Assembly: GCF_019656055.1 (NCBI RefSeq)
Contig: NZ_BPKY01000001.1
Span: 186,001 to 250,000, forward strand
Length of the DNA stretch: 64,000 nt
Origin: Leuconostoc miyukkimchii
Lineage (GTDB): Bacteria > Bacillota > Bacilli > Lactobacillales > Lactobacillaceae
Direction: 5' to 3'
The notes under the pieces were generated by a model. The model was not told where the DNA came from and did no database searches. It was given only the letters and a program-made list of their open reading frames with translations. Both the position numbers and the translations under genes were made by a program. Each line of letters begins with the position of its first letter. The first letter of the stretch is position 1. Positions 7,566-17,320 of the stretch are shown here, in pieces.

Positions 7566-8636
7566 ATGAATAGTACATGGATCAAAAAACATCGGTTTAT
7601 GACTTCTATGTTGATTATGTTGTTTGCCTGCTCATTTTTTCCAATTTTAGCGCATGCTGATGAATCAACAACAGGATCGGGTTTATCTTTCACTGTTAAG
7701 ACAAATGTGCCAATTAATCAAATTGATAAAAATAATGACTTTTATCAGTTGAAAATGGTACCTGGTCAAAAGCAAACTGTCACAGCAACGGTATATAACA
7801 CCACGGATAAGCCGACAACGGTTAATATTAATGTGCAGAGTGCATCAACATCGATTAATGGAACAATTGATTATTCTAAAACACTGACTAGTTGGGACAA
7901 ATCGTTGAAATACAAACTAAATGAAATTGTGTCTTATCCAGAGAGTATTACGGTACCAGCAGGTAAAGCACAAGATGTTGCATTTACCATTTCAATGCCA
8001 AAAGATAGCTACAAAGGAATTTTACTAGGTGGTATTACATTCAATCAAGTAGATGATAATGAATCAAAATCGTCTAGTAATGCTGCCAGCATTCGAAACA
8101 AATATGCTTATGCGGTAGCTATGATCTTGAAAGAGTCAGATGATCAGGTGACCCCTAATATTAATTTGCAGTCGATAAAAGCTGGGCAAAACAACGGGCA
8201 TAATGTGATTAATGTTAATTTACAAAATGATCAATCTTTGTTAATGTCAAATGTTAAGGTTGTCGCGAAGATATACTCTGAAAAAGGTAAAAAACCAGTA
8301 TATACGGCTATCAAGTCTGATATGCAGATTACACCAAACAGTCAGTTTAAGTATCCTGTATCATTGCAGGGTACACCAATGCAAGCAGGAAAGTATCGAT
8401 TAGAGTTAGCAGTGACTGGCACCGCTTATAAAGAACCCAAAACTTGGCATTTTAGTAAAAATTTTACGATCAAGCGTCAGGAAGCATTTGGTCTTAATCA
8501 GTCAGATGTTGATGTTTCTGCTAATACCAACAACCATACGAATATTTTAATTATTATTGGTATTATATTTTTAATTGTTATTGGTATTTTACTTATTCTT
8601 TTTATTTTAAGAAAAAAAGCGAATAGGTCTAAATAA
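7566..8636 (+). CDS. DUF916/DUF3324 WxL-interacting surface protein (CscA-like), copy 1
   Basis: 356 residues: signal peptide ending near AHA (residue 31), an Ig-like DUF916 domain (starts about FTVKTNVPINQID), a DUF3324 domain (from about LKESDDQVTPN), a C-terminal membrane helix and a basic tail (LRKKANRSK). These WxL-interacting proteins tether WxL partners to the envelope and bind peptidoglycan; some bind host ligands. It lies directly after the WxL gene and before a terminator, completing a three-gene unit. It is a clear paralogue of the gene at 10352. Confidence 0.88.
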   Translation: MNSTWIKKHRFMTSMLIMLFACSFFPILAHADESTTGSGLSFTVKTNVPINQIDKNNDFYQLKMVPGQKQTVTATVYNTTDKPTTVNINVQSASTSINGTIDYSKTLTSWDKSLKYKLNEIVSYPESITVPAGKAQDVAFTISMPKDSYKGILLGGITFNQVDDNESKSSSNAASIRNKYAYAVAMILKESDDQVTPNINLQSIKAGQNNGHNVINVNLQNDQSLLMSNVKVVAKIYSEKGKKPVYTAIKSDMQITPNSQFKYPVSLQGTPMQAGKYRLELAVTGTAYKEPKTWHFSKNFTIKRQEAFGLNQSDVDVSANTNNHTNILIIIGIIFLIVIGILLILFILRKKANRSK

Positions 8637-8696
8637 TTTAGTAAACCGTTTTTATTTGTCACCAATGGATCAGGTTATTTAGTAGATTAAGAGGTA

Positions 8697-8727
8697 AAGG
8701 CAAAAGAGATTTTGCTTTTTATTTTTT
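8697..8727 (+). terminator. Terminator between the two WxL units
   Basis: AAGGCAAAA and TTTTGCTTTTT pair around a 4-nt loop and run into ATTTTTT. It separates the first WxL unit from the gene at 8827, implying a second promoter in about 8730-8810. I see no convincing hexamer pair there. Confidence 0.6.
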
Positions 8728-8826
8728 CACAAATAATTTACAAAGATGGAAAATATTTGTGAAATCTTCTTAATGGTGTGCCCATTTATATATGATTCAT
8801 GATTTTATATGGGAAGGAAGTATGTT

Positions 8827-10365
8827 ATGATCCATAATAAAAAAATTGTTTTTTTGATTACTTCTCTGATAGTATTTTCGGGTATATTTGTTGTTTATTA
8901 TAGGGTTAACAAACCTACAATAGCTATGAACGAGTTACAAGCAAAAGCATTGCGACAAAACAAAATAAAACAGTTGGCTAATGAATCTGGTACCACTGTT
9001 AATTCCGGATTAACTGACGCTGGGAACTGGGTTACTAGTTTTCCAGTCGATCAAACAGGTATATTAGGTATTGCTGCCAATTTCAATATCTTTGCTAATC
9101 GTATTTCAAGTACAAATTATCAGCCATTGACTGGTAATTTTGCCACAAAAAGTTTATTAAGTGATAGCAGTATAGGGACAAAGAATACGACATCTTATAT
9201 TCAATCTGAAATCAAAACTTCATGGGGAACTGTTAATAATAATTCAGGTAAGTTAGTATTGGGGAATATATTTAGTTATGTCAAAAACTCAGCCATGCTA
9301 ACCGATGGTAATAATAATGTTAATATATCTAACAATGGATTGTATCGTGAAAATAGTAATCAAATAAATTTTGATAATGAATTCAATCGTTTAAAAGAAA
9401 ACTCAAAGAAAATTGCGGAATTTGCTCAAAATAACAATCCTATAATTACTGATCCAGGTGTTTGGGGAAAACAAAATGTTGATTTAAAAAATTTGAATCC
9501 TGTTAATGGTGTATTATATATCAATTTTAAAAATTTAACTGAATTGCAGACTTTTTATAATTCAACATCTTCGAATATGCCAGCTGATGTAAAAAATATT
9601 ATAGTGAATATGAATGCTACAACTGACTTAATGCTTAGTTTAGGCTCTCAAAACCAATCATTAATTGGCAAAAAAGTGATGTTCAATTTTTATAACATGG
9701 ATCAAAATCAGCAGTTTGATAGAACTATTAGTTTAGAAAGTCAGAGTGATGTTAATTTAGGATTAATATTAGCTCCTTCAGCTACTGTTAATACATCTTT
9801 TGGATATACAGGTAGTGTGGTTGCCAATCAAGTTAATCACTCGACTCAAATGCCATTGACACCATTTTCTGATATTGATATGCCAACGGATGACAATAAA
9901 CCAAAGTCTAGTTTGGATGTTCCTGAAAATATTGATTTTGGCAAAATATCAATTAACTCGGCTAATTCGCTTACTAAAGAATGGTCATCATCTGAACAAC
10001 GACAATTGATAGTCGGAGGGGAAAAGGATAGTAACTTAAAAATTAATTTGTCTGTGTCTAACCAAAAGTTTAATGGCAATAACCTTACTGAACAACAAGC
10101 ATTAATTTGGAATTTAATTTATACAGATCCGAAAGTACCTTCAAACAGCCATACACAAAATATTAATCAGGGTTCGGGTATTATTAACTATTGGCGTTGG
10201 AGTGGGAACCAAGAAAGTATGTGGTATCCACTCCAAGATTGGACTTGGAATAAAGCACATCAAGATAATCCGTACTATGAATTTCAAATCACAGATCTCA
10301 AAAATATTCAACAGGCTGGGCAGTATACAGCAGATTTAACATGGACTATTAATGATGCGCCCTAA
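8827..10365 (+). CDS. Choice-of-anchor-A type adhesin with a C-terminal WxL-like domain
   Basis: 512 residues with an N-terminal hydrophobic segment (KIVFLITSLIVFSGIFVVYY) acting as signal or anchor. The central region (GILGIAANFNIFANRIS to LILAPSATVNTSFGYTGSVVANQVNHS and PLTPF) resembles choice-of-anchor A/adhesive beta-helix domains, in which a LAP-N-x-V segment is typical. A C-terminal WxL-like domain ends in YTADLTWTINDAP, where the last motif reads W-T-I instead of W-x-L. ATG 8827 is preferred over ATG 8809 because GGAAGGAAG (8812-8820) lies between them at Shine-Dalgarno distance. The stop overlaps the next DUF916 gene by 14 nt. It probably occupies the large-WxL (CscC) slot. Confidence 0.72.
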   Translation: MIHNKKIVFLITSLIVFSGIFVVYYRVNKPTIAMNELQAKALRQNKIKQLANESGTTVNSGLTDAGNWVTSFPVDQTGILGIAANFNIFANRISSTNYQPLTGNFATKSLLSDSSIGTKNTTSYIQSEIKTSWGTVNNNSGKLVLGNIFSYVKNSAMLTDGNNNVNISNNGLYRENSNQINFDNEFNRLKENSKKIAEFAQNNNPIITDPGVWGKQNVDLKNLNPVNGVLYINFKNLTELQTFYNSTSSNMPADVKNIIVNMNATTDLMLSLGSQNQSLIGKKVMFNFYNMDQNQQFDRTISLESQSDVNLGLILAPSATVNTSFGYTGSVVANQVNHSTQMPLTPFSDIDMPTDDNKPKSSLDVPENIDFGKISINSANSLTKEWSSSEQRQLIVGGEKDSNLKINLSVSNQKFNGNNLTEQQALIWNLIYTDPKVPSNSHTQNINQGSGIINYWRWSGNQESMWYPLQDWTWNKAHQDNPYYEFQITDLKNIQQAGQYTADLTWTINDAP

Positions 10366-11428
10366 CAGAAAAAAGATTAGACCAAAAAGTTTTTTTCAAC
10401 ATTTTATAGTTGTAGCTACTTTTTTTTCTTTGTTGATTATTTCATCGTATGCATCCGAAATATCATTTTCAGTTAATACGGTTATTCCTGATAATCAAAT
10501 TGATAAATCAAAAACTTACTTCAATCTGAAACTGGTTCCTGACCAGCAGCAAGATATCATTGTTACATTGAAAAATGATACAAAAAAGAACATTACTGTT
10601 GAAATAGGTGTTAATCCTGCTAAAACTAACTCGAATGGTGTAGTCGAATATGGAAAAACAAATATTAAAAATGATAATTCTTTAACATATCCAATTAGTG
10701 ATGTTGTTAAGGGGCCATCCAGTCTAGTTCTTCCTGCTGGTTCTTCTAAAAATGTTACTTTTCATATTACAATGCCAAAGGAATCATTTGATGGTATTCT
10801 ACTTGGTGGCTTGACATTCCAACAAAAATCTAGTGAAGTTAATCAGAGCGATAGTAAAAAAAATACAACTATTCAAAATGAGTTTGCCTATGCAGTCGCC
10901 ATTTTATTGAGAGAAAATGATAAAGTGGTGAAACCAAACTTATCACTTATATCTGTTAAACCAGGACAAGAAAATTATCGTAATGTTATTAATGCAGAAA
11001 TAAAAAATAATCAAGCGGTATTATTATCTGAGGTTAAGGTAGATGCCAAAGTTTATGCTAAAAACAGTAAAAAACCAGTATACACGTCGATTAAACATGA
11101 TATGCAAATAGCACCGAACAGCCTTTTTCGATATCCAATATCATTGAATGGCACTGAAATGAAGCCTGGTGAGTACACTTACCATATGAAGGTGACAGGA
11201 AAGTCTAATAATCAAAGTAAAACTTGGCAATTTACAAAGCAATTCAAAATTGAAGCCAAAAAGGCAAAAGCACTTAATCAATCTGATGTTGATGTTAACG
11301 CTAATACAAATAACACTAATTGGGTATATCCTTTAATTGCACTTGTGTTATTGGTTATTGTCATTATATTGCTTATTATTGTTATTTTATTACAGCGTAA
11401 GAAAAAGACTGATTCTGGTAAAAAATAA
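10352..11428 (+). CDS. DUF916/DUF3324 WxL-interacting surface protein, copy 2
   Basis: 358 residues with the same layout as the gene at 7566: basic N-terminus and signal peptide to about SYAS (residue 35), DUF916 (FSVNTVIPDNQID), DUF3324, membrane helix near the end and a basic tail (QRKKKTDSGKK). Shared blocks with copy 1 include MPKES(F/Y)xGILLGG and LNQSDVDV, so the two arose by duplication. It overlaps the adhesin gene out of frame, so translation is likely coupled. Each copy probably serves its own WxL partner. Confidence 0.88.
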   Translation: MMRPNRKKIRPKSFFQHFIVVATFFSLLIISSYASEISFSVNTVIPDNQIDKSKTYFNLKLVPDQQQDIIVTLKNDTKKNITVEIGVNPAKTNSNGVVEYGKTNIKNDNSLTYPISDVVKGPSSLVLPAGSSKNVTFHITMPKESFDGILLGGLTFQQKSSEVNQSDSKKNTTIQNEFAYAVAILLRENDKVVKPNLSLISVKPGQENYRNVINAEIKNNQAVLLSEVKVDAKVYAKNSKKPVYTSIKHDMQIAPNSLFRYPISLNGTEMKPGEYTYHMKVTGKSNNQSKTWQFTKQFKIEAKKAKALNQSDVDVNANTNNTNWVYPLIALVLLVIVIILLIIVILLQRKKKTDSGKK

Positions 11429-11456
11429 TCATAGTATGTTTGAATAAATAGACCAT

Positions 11457-11489
11457 AAAAAACTCAACAATTAATTGTTGAGTTTTTTT
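11457..11489. terminator. Bidirectional terminator between the WxL unit and mleR
   Basis: A perfect palindrome (AAAAAACTCAACAATTAATTGTTGAGTTTTTT) lies between the converging stop codons at 11428 and 11500 and can terminate both strands. Confidence 0.85.
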
Positions 11490-11499
11490 GTGAACTAAA

Positions 11500-12387
11500 T
11501 TAAGCGTGTTGTGCTAACGTTTGTACCAACAGATTTTCTTCTTGAGTGAGTACGTGGTTTTTTCTAAAGGCAACACTACCAGTAAATGAAGGCTGTGTGT
11601 CATCTTTGAGTGGCAAAACAACAATATCAGGCGATGTTGGTTTAACAATATTCGTAAGTATCGCAACACCGAGGTTTGCGCCAACCATATTCATTAGAAA
11701 ATTAATATCGTTTGTTCTCATAAAATATTTTGGTCGAAATCCAGCTTGTGAACTCATTTCTTTAATGGCTTGGTTATGAATAAAGCTTGAATCCAACGAG
11801 ACAAATTGCTGTGGTTGCAAATCTGAGAAAAACACAGCTTTTTGTTGTGCTAGAGTGTTTTTCTTTGAAACATAGACACAAAAGTGCGACTGAACGAAGG
11901 GCATAATTAATAAATCTTTTTCATGAGGCTGACTGAGTGAACCGAGTAAAGCAATATCAATGTCACCAGCAATGAGCGCTTTTTTTAAAATATTTGATCC
12001 GGCTTCGTAAATATTCATGTTAGTAATATTAAACTGACGATCAAATTGTTTTGTAGCAATAGCAATTTTGGCGAAATAAGCACTTTTTAAAATCGGTGGT
12101 AAACCTATTGTTGTAATATGAGATTTTAAGTGATTTAACTCGTGTTGTGCACTTGAAACTTCTGAAAGAATAGACAATGTATGTTGAAAAAGTTGTTCAC
12201 CAGCAGGTGTAAACTTTAATTCAGCTTGTGTATTGCCACGAATAACTAGTTTGACATCGAAAAATTTTTCTAAGCGTTTGATGGCCGTACTAATGGATGG
12301 TTGACTCACACCATAATTTTTGGCAACTTTTGTAAAACTTTTTTGATTATATAATTCGTTAAAATATTTAAAATCTTCTAGTTGCAT
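11500..12387 (-). CDS. mleR: LysR-family regulator of malolactic fermentation
   Basis: 295 residues. The N-terminal LysR helix-turn-helix (FTKVAKNYGVSQPSISTAIKRLEKFF, about residues 18-43) is followed by a type 2 periplasmic-binding-like effector domain. It diverges from mleA with a 141-bp shared intergenic region carrying a perfect inverted repeat. MleR homologues activate malolactic genes in response to L-malate; the role here rests on gene order. AAGGGGA precedes the ATG. Confidence 0.85.
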   Translation of the reverse strand: MQLEDFKYFNELYNQKSFTKVAKNYGVSQPSISTAIKRLEKFFDVKLVIRGNTQAELKFTPAGEQLFQHTLSILSEVSSAQHELNHLKSHITTIGLPPILKSAYFAKIAIATKQFDRQFNITNMNIYEAGSNILKKALIAGDIDIALLGSLSQPHEKDLLIMPFVQSHFCVYVSKKNTLAQQKAVFFSDLQPQQFVSLDSSFIHNQAIKEMSSQAGFRPKYFMRTNDINFLMNMVGANLGVAILTNIVKPTSPDIVVLPLKDDTQPSFTGSVAFRKNHVLTQEENLLVQTLAQHA

Positions 12388-12452
12388 TATAAATCCCCTT
12401 AAATCAACGTTTAAAAATGTGTTATAAAAATATTTTATAGGAAACGACTAGT

Positions 12453-12485
12453 TTGACTATAAATCAAACACACGTGTATAGTCAA
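12453..12485 (+). promoter_or_regulatory. mleA promoter embedded in a 9-bp inverted repeat (likely MleR site)
   Basis: TTGACTATA (12453-12461) and TATAGTCAA (12477-12485) are perfect inverted repeats 15 nt apart. The same bases contain a -35 (TTGACT) and a -10 (TATAGT) separated by 18 nt. The palindrome therefore coincides with the promoter of mleA, with transcription expected to start near 12489. Confidence 0.65.
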
Positions 12486-12528
12486 GACTGTTGTTAAATA
12501 TGTTACAAATTTCTTGGAGGAAATAAAG

Positions 12529-14157
12529 ATGACTACAGCAGGCTATGCAATTTTAAGAAACCCTTTTTTAAATAAAGGAACAGCATTTACATTGCAAGAA
12601 CGTGAAAATTTAGGTTTAATTGGTACGCTACCAAGCAAAGTACAAACAATTGACGAGCAAAGTGAGCAAGCATATCAACAATTCCTATCAAAAGACAAGT
12701 TACTAGAGAAACGTATATTTTTGATGAATCTTTTTAATGAGAATGTAACACTCTTTTATCACTTAATGGATCAACATGTGTCAGAATTTATGCCAATTGT
12801 TTATGATCCGGTTGTTGCTGATTCAATTGAACAATATAATGAAATTTTTACTAACCCACAAAATGCTGCATTCTTATCAATTGATCGACCAGAAGATATC
12901 ACAGATACTTTGCGAAATGCATCTGATGGTAGAGATATAAAATTAGTAGTTGTAACAGATGCCGAAGGCATATTAGGTATGGGTGATTGGGGTGTCAACG
13001 GTGTTGACATCGCAGTTGGTAAGTTGATGGTCTACACAGCTGCGGCTGGTATTGATCCGTCTACTGTACTTGCAGTTAGCATAGATGCCGGTACGAATAA
13101 TCAAAGTTTGTTAAATGATTCGCTATATTTGGGTAACAAGCATGCGCGTATTGCCGGAAATGAATATCTTAAATTCATCGATCAATTTGTTTCAGCTGAA
13201 CAACAATTGTTCCCAGAATCTTTGTTGCATTGGGAAGATTTTGGTCGTGCTAATGCACAAGTTATTCTTGATAAGTACAAAGATAGTATTGCAACGTTCA
13301 ACGACGATATTCAAGGCACGGGGATGATTGTGTTGGCTGGTATATTTGGCGCTTTAAATATTTCAAAAGAAAAGCTTGTTGATCAAAAATTTGTAACATT
13401 TGGTGCGGGTACTGCTGGTATGGGTATCGTCAATCAAATTTTTGCAGAGTTGAAACAAGCTGGACTATCAGATCAAGAAGCACGTAGTCATTTTTACCTT
13501 GTTGACAAGCAAGGTTTGCTGTTTGACGACACTGCTGGATTGACTGACGCACAAAAATCATTCACACGTTCACACGAAGAATTTGAAAACGCAACTGAAT
13601 TAACTGATTTAGAATCAGTAATCAAGGCAGTAAAACCGACTGTGTTGATTGGTACTTCAACACAGCCAGGAACATTCACAGAAGAAATTGTTAAAGAAAT
13701 GGCTGCACATACAAAACGTCCAATTATTTTCCCGTTGTCTAATCCAACAAAGTTGGCAGAAGCAACAGCTGAAAACTTGATTAAATGGACTGATGGGAAT
13801 GCTTTAATTGCAACAGGCATCCCAGCTGCTAACGTAGAATATAAAGGCATAACTTATAAAATTGGGCAAGGAAACAATGCATTAATTTATCCGGGATTAG
13901 GTTTTGGTTTAGTCGCTTCAACTGCTAAGTTATTGACACAAGAAACAATTTCGGCAGCAATTCATGCCTTGGGTGGCTTGGTAGATGCTGATGAAGCAGG
14001 TGCTGCTGTATTACCACCGGTGTCAAATTTGACTGAATTTTCACAAAAAATTGCCGAAATAACTGCACAAAGCGTTCTCGATCAAAAGTTAAATCGTGAA
14101 CCAATTGTTGATTCAAAACAGGCAGTGAAAGATGCTAAATGGTCAGCAGAATATTAA
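12529..14157 (+). CDS. mleA: Malolactic enzyme
   Basis: 542 residues, the usual length for NAD/Mn-dependent malolactic enzyme, which decarboxylates L-malate directly to L-lactate and CO2 in the cytoplasm. It has the malic-enzyme fold: [20 protein letters not shown] at the N-terminus, the substrate/metal segment [25 protein letters not shown] and a nucleotide-binding [10 protein letters not shown]. Malic and malolactic enzymes are close relatives; the adjacent MleR and 2HCT permease decide for malolactic. I chose ATG 12529, which has GGAGG at 12516-12520; an in-frame TTG at 12514 overlaps that site. mleP follows 15 nt later. Confidence 0.93.
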   Translation: MTTAGYAILRNPFLNKGTAFTLQERENLGLIGTLPSKVQTIDEQSEQAYQQFLSKDKLLEKRIFLMNLFNENVTLFYHLMDQHVSEFMPIVYDPVVADSIEQYNEIFTNPQNAAFLSIDRPEDITDTLRNASDGRDIKLVVVTDAEGILGMGDWGVNGVDIAVGKLMVYTAAAGIDPSTVLAVSIDAGTNNQSLLNDSLYLGNKHARIAGNEYLKFIDQFVSAEQQLFPESLLHWEDFGRANAQVILDKYKDSIATFNDDIQGTGMIVLAGIFGALNISKEKLVDQKFVTFGAGTAGMGIVNQIFAELKQAGLSDQEARSHFYLVDKQGLLFDDTAGLTDAQKSFTRSHEEFENATELTDLESVIKAVKPTVLIGTSTQPGTFTEEIVKEMAAHTKRPIIFPLSNPTKLAEATAENLIKWTDGNALIATGIPAANVEYKGITYKIGQGNNALIYPGLGFGLVASTAKLLTQETISAAIHALGGLVDADEAGAAVLPPVSNLTEFSQKIAEITAQSVLDQKLNREPIVDSKQAVKDAKWSAEY

Positions 14158-14172
14158 TGAGGCTTAGGGAAA

Positions 14173-15435
14173 ATGACAAAAATTAAGATTAGTGGCGTCA
14201 GTTTACCGCTGTACATTCTAATGATTGTAATATTAGCGATAACAATTGCACTAAATAAATTGCCACTCAACATGCTTGGACTAACTTTATTGTTGGTATT
14301 ACTTGGTCACCTATTTTATTATATTGGCAACATTTTACCTATTTTCAAATCATATCTTGGCGGTGGCTCGGTTTTTACAATATTTGCTTCAGCTGCTCTA
14401 GCATCAACTGGTGTAATTCCCTCAAATATCGTGGGTGCTACTAAAACATTTTTAAATGAGCAAGGATTATTAGATTTCTATATTGCTGCATTAATTGTTG
14501 GTGCAATTTTAGGTATGAATCGTAATTTATTGTTAAAAGCTGCTGTTCGATTTATTCCAGTTTCATTGGCATCTATGGTTATTGGCTTTTTTTCCGTTGG
14601 ATTAGTCGGCATGGCTTTAGGGCTTGGGTTTGGTCATTCAGTCATGTTTGTTTCTATGCCAATGATGGCAGGTGGTATTGGTGCCGGAGCAGTACCATTA
14701 TCACATATTTATTCACAAGGTTTAGGAGTTAGTTCGGGAACCATGTTCTCACAATTAATACCAGCAGTGACGCTGGGAAATGTAATGGCTGTTATTGGTG
14801 CGGCGTTAATTGCGAAAATTGGTGCAAATACAAAGTATGATGGACATGGTGTATTGTTACCAATTACTGAAAACGAAAAAACGCAACCTATAAAAAATTT
14901 GGATGCCACGCGGATAGGAATTGGCATGATGATTGCCTTTTCTTTTTTCTTGGTTGGCACAATTTTAAATAGTTTTATACCAAAAGTGCACACATATGCT
15001 TTTATTATTATTTTAGTCATTCTTGTAAAAGGATTTAACTTGATACCAAAGCATTTGGAAGAATCAGTTGTGATGTTTAACCAAGTTATTATGAATAATT
15101 TGACCCATGCTGTGTTAGCAGGTATTGGTTTGGCACTGATAGATTTGGGCGTATTACAACAATCATTGACCTGGAAATTTGTGGTTCTAACATTAACAAG
15201 CGTTCTTGTGATGGGTATTTCAAGTGCGTTGATAGGCAAGTTATTTGGCCTGTATCCAGTTGAATCTGCAATTGCTGCTGGTATGTGTGACAACAGTATG
15301 GGTGGTACAGGAAATGTTGCTGTACTATCAGCTTCGAATCGCATGAGCATGATTGCGTTCGCCCAAATGGGTAATAGGATGGGTGGTGCTATTGTGTTAG
15401 TTCTTGGCGGTATATTAATTCATTATTTGCATTAA
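14173..15435 (+). CDS. mleP: L-malate/2-hydroxycarboxylate transporter
   Basis: 420-residue membrane protein of the 2-hydroxycarboxylate transporter family (CitP/MleP/CimH). Two conserved re-entrant loop motifs are visible: MAGGIGAGAVPLS (about residues 163-175) and MGGTGNVAVLSASNRM (about 376-391), the latter with the substrate-binding Arg. MleP-type proteins import malate or exchange it for lactate, which together with decarboxylation builds a proton-motive force. It is downstream of mleA in the same transcript. Citrate transport is the alternative, but no citrate lyase is nearby. Confidence 0.9.
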   Translation: MTKIKISGVSLPLYILMIVILAITIALNKLPLNMLGLTLLLVLLGHLFYYIGNILPIFKSYLGGGSVFTIFASAALASTGVIPSNIVGATKTFLNEQGLLDFYIAALIVGAILGMNRNLLLKAAVRFIPVSLASMVIGFFSVGLVGMALGLGFGHSVMFVSMPMMAGGIGAGAVPLSHIYSQGLGVSSGTMFSQLIPAVTLGNVMAVIGAALIAKIGANTKYDGHGVLLPITENEKTQPIKNLDATRIGIGMMIAFSFFLVGTILNSFIPKVHTYAFIIILVILVKGFNLIPKHLEESVVMFNQVIMNNLTHAVLAGIGLALIDLGVLQQSLTWKFVVLTLTSVLVMGISSALIGKLFGLYPVESAIAAGMCDNSMGGTGNVAVLSASNRMSMIAFAQMGNRMGGAIVLVLGGILIHYLH

Positions 15436-15545
15436 GGGGTAATCTCGTCAAGGTAGTTAATACATTTTACTCTTAACGTGATCTGTGGTAATATTACTTA
15501 TAAATAATAAGTATATTATAATCTTTAGTTAAAAGAGGTATAGCC

Positions 15546-16001
15546 ATGAGTAAAGTTTTGAGTTTGGTCAGTCAACAATTAGATGCATTATTGACAGGCG
15601 AAACAAATGTGGTTTCAAATTTGTCAAATGCTGCCGCCTTAATATTCCAAAATTATGAAGATATCAATTGGGCCGGATTTTACATTTACAATTCTAATTC
15701 CGATACATTGGACTTGGGTCCGTTTCAGGGCAAAGTAGCATGTATGCATATCCAACCTGGATCTGGTGTGGTTGGTACAGCTTTTTCAGAAAATGAAAGT
15801 CTCGTGGTGCCAAATGTTCATGACTTTGCAGGACATATAGCATGTGATGCAGATAGTAATTCTGAACTTGTGGTGCCAGTGTACAAGAATGACAGAATAT
15901 ATGGCATTATTGATATTGATTCACCACGTTTGAACCGTTTTGGTGAAATTGAAAAAAATGAAGTTGAAGAGTTATCTGAAATTTTATCAAAGTATATTTA
16001 A
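15546..16001 (+). CDS. msrC: Free methionine-(R)-sulfoxide reductase (GAF domain)
   Basis: 151-residue single GAF-domain enzyme reducing free Met-R-sulfoxide with thioredoxin. Key segments are INWAGFYIY, GPFQGKVACMHI, GVVGTAF and HIACDADSNSELVVP. By alignment from memory with E. coli MsrC, Cys66 and Cys100 correspond to Cys84 and Cys118, with the same 34-residue spacing. The middle Cys94 is Val76 here, so the enzyme would work with two cysteines. AGAGG precedes the ATG. It is flanked by a promoter-like TATAAT region and a terminator, so it is probably monocistronic. Confidence 0.88.
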   Translation: MSKVLSLVSQQLDALLTGETNVVSNLSNAAALIFQNYEDINWAGFYIYNSNSDTLDLGPFQGKVACMHIQPGSGVVGTAFSENESLVVPNVHDFAGHIACDADSNSELVVPVYKNDRIYGIIDIDSPRLNRFGEIEKNEVEELSEILSKYI

Positions 16002-16048
16002 TTGTTAGATTTTTTTTGTGTCAAGTGATAAGTCAAGTTGAATAAATT

Positions 16049-16107
16049 AAAAAGACTCAGGGTGTTGTAGCCGTTATTTAATTGGCATCAATACCTTGAG
16101 TCTTTTA
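16049..16107 (+). terminator. Terminator after the methionine sulfoxide reductase gene
   Basis: AAAAGACTCA pairs with TGAGTCTTTT. The stem continues inward through GGTGTTG/CAATACC and a small GCC/GGC tip, giving a long stem that ends in T residues. Confidence 0.75.
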
Positions 16108-16189
16108 TTATTAAAATAATTTTTTCAAAGCTGGCTTTTAATTCATCTTAAATATGTAATATGTTATACTTGGAAAAGTCAAATTAATT

Positions 16190-17320
16190 ATGAATAAAAG
16201 TATTAGGGTGGTGTTTATGCTGGGAATAATTATTAATATAATAACTCTTTCAGCGATGTGTATTGGACTATGTTTTTCTTTGTTACCAATTTTGCGTTTT
16301 CATCAAAAAAGTAACATAGCAGAAAGCTATCTCATTGTGATTGTGATTTTTTTACCACTCTTATATAGTTTTCTTTCTGTTTCTAATATTGTTTTGGGAA
16401 ACATTTATTTATATTATATGCTGGCAATACTTGTTTACACATACATCGATTCACGAGTAGGGAACATTTATTTTTTGTTGAGTAGCCTCGTGATAGTGGG
16501 TTATTTATCCATTTTACAGCAGCAGTTTTCTCTTTCATTTGCTATGTTGGTTATAGCCAATGGCGTATTGACATGGTTGTTAACAATGTTGATAAATTTA
16601 TTAAAAATTAATCAATCAATCAAGGTAGTGCTCTGTGTTATATTTATGCTGATATTTGAAACGTTGTTTTGTGGATATGTATCACAAAATGGTGCACATG
16701 ATTTTAACGGTAACGTTGTGTCAGTCATTTCTGCAATTTTAGTGTTAACAGCTGTTCATTACTTTAATAAGTATTTAACGCAGAGGCAAATGGATATTGA
16801 TGAGTTAATTCGTCAAGCAAATAATGACGAATTAACAGGATTTTTTAATCTACATCATTTACAACAAAATTTTAGTTCTAAAATATTCAAAGAAGAAACA
16901 TTGGCCATAATCATGGTGGACTTAGATTATTTTAAATCAATAAACGATAAGTATGGACATACAGTTGGAAATAATGTTTTAGTGTTTTTCTCTGAAAAAT
17001 TGAACTATTTTTTGGAAGGAAAAATAGGAATTGAAAATTTTGAGTTGTATCGTTATGGTGGGGAAGAATTTGTTGTTACAATCAAAAAAACAGTACTAGT
17101 GGATAATTTAGTAGATCTTTTTGAAGAATTACAAGAGTTTATTGCAAAATTAGAAATTGAAAATTCGGATGAAAAATTAAGTTTTTCTGCTGGGATTGCT
17201 TATTTGGAAAATCATGCATATGATGCTTTAAGAACATTTGAATCGGCCGATCATTTATTATATTTAGCAAAAGAAACAGGAAAAAAGCAAACGCGTTTTG
17301 AAAGTAGAGAAGGATACTAG
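16190..17320 (+). CDS. Membrane-bound diguanylate cyclase (GGDEF)
   Basis: 376 residues. The first 190 or so are hydrophobic with about six membrane segments; the rest is a GGDEF domain (from DELTGFFNLHHLQQNF). It makes c-di-GMP from two GTP. The active site is intact: metal Asp in MVDLDYFKSINDKYGH and the signature RYGGEEF (about residues 287-293). No RxxD inhibitory site precedes the signature, so product feedback may be absent. The start is uncertain: ATG 16190 has only weak upstream complementarity, while ATG 16217 has AGGGTGG at good spacing. An EAL gene follows after a 386-bp gap. Confidence 0.85.
   Translation: MNKSIRVVFMLGIIINIITLSAMCIGLCFSLLPILRFHQKSNIAESYLIVIVIFLPLLYSFLSVSNIVLGNIYLYYMLAILVYTYIDSRVGNIYFLLSSLVIVGYLSILQQQFSLSFAMLVIANGVLTWLLTMLINLLKINQSIKVVLCVIFMLIFETLFCGYVSQNGAHDFNGNVVSVISAILVLTAVHYFNKYLTQRQMDIDELIRQANNDELTGFFNLHHLQQNFSSKIFKEETLAIIMVDLDYFKSINDKYGHTVGNNVLVFFSEKLNYFLEGKIGIENFELYRYGGEEFVVTIKKTVLVDNLVDLFEELQEFIAKLEIENSDEKLSFSAGIAYLENHAYDALRTFESADHLLYLAKETGKKQTRFESREGY

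Noticed and set aside
14709-15350. Long open frame of 213 codons on the minus strand opposite mleP
   Set aside because: It is a shadow of the highly supported plus-strand permease gene, has no Shine-Dalgarno and an amino-acid composition typical of antisense frames.
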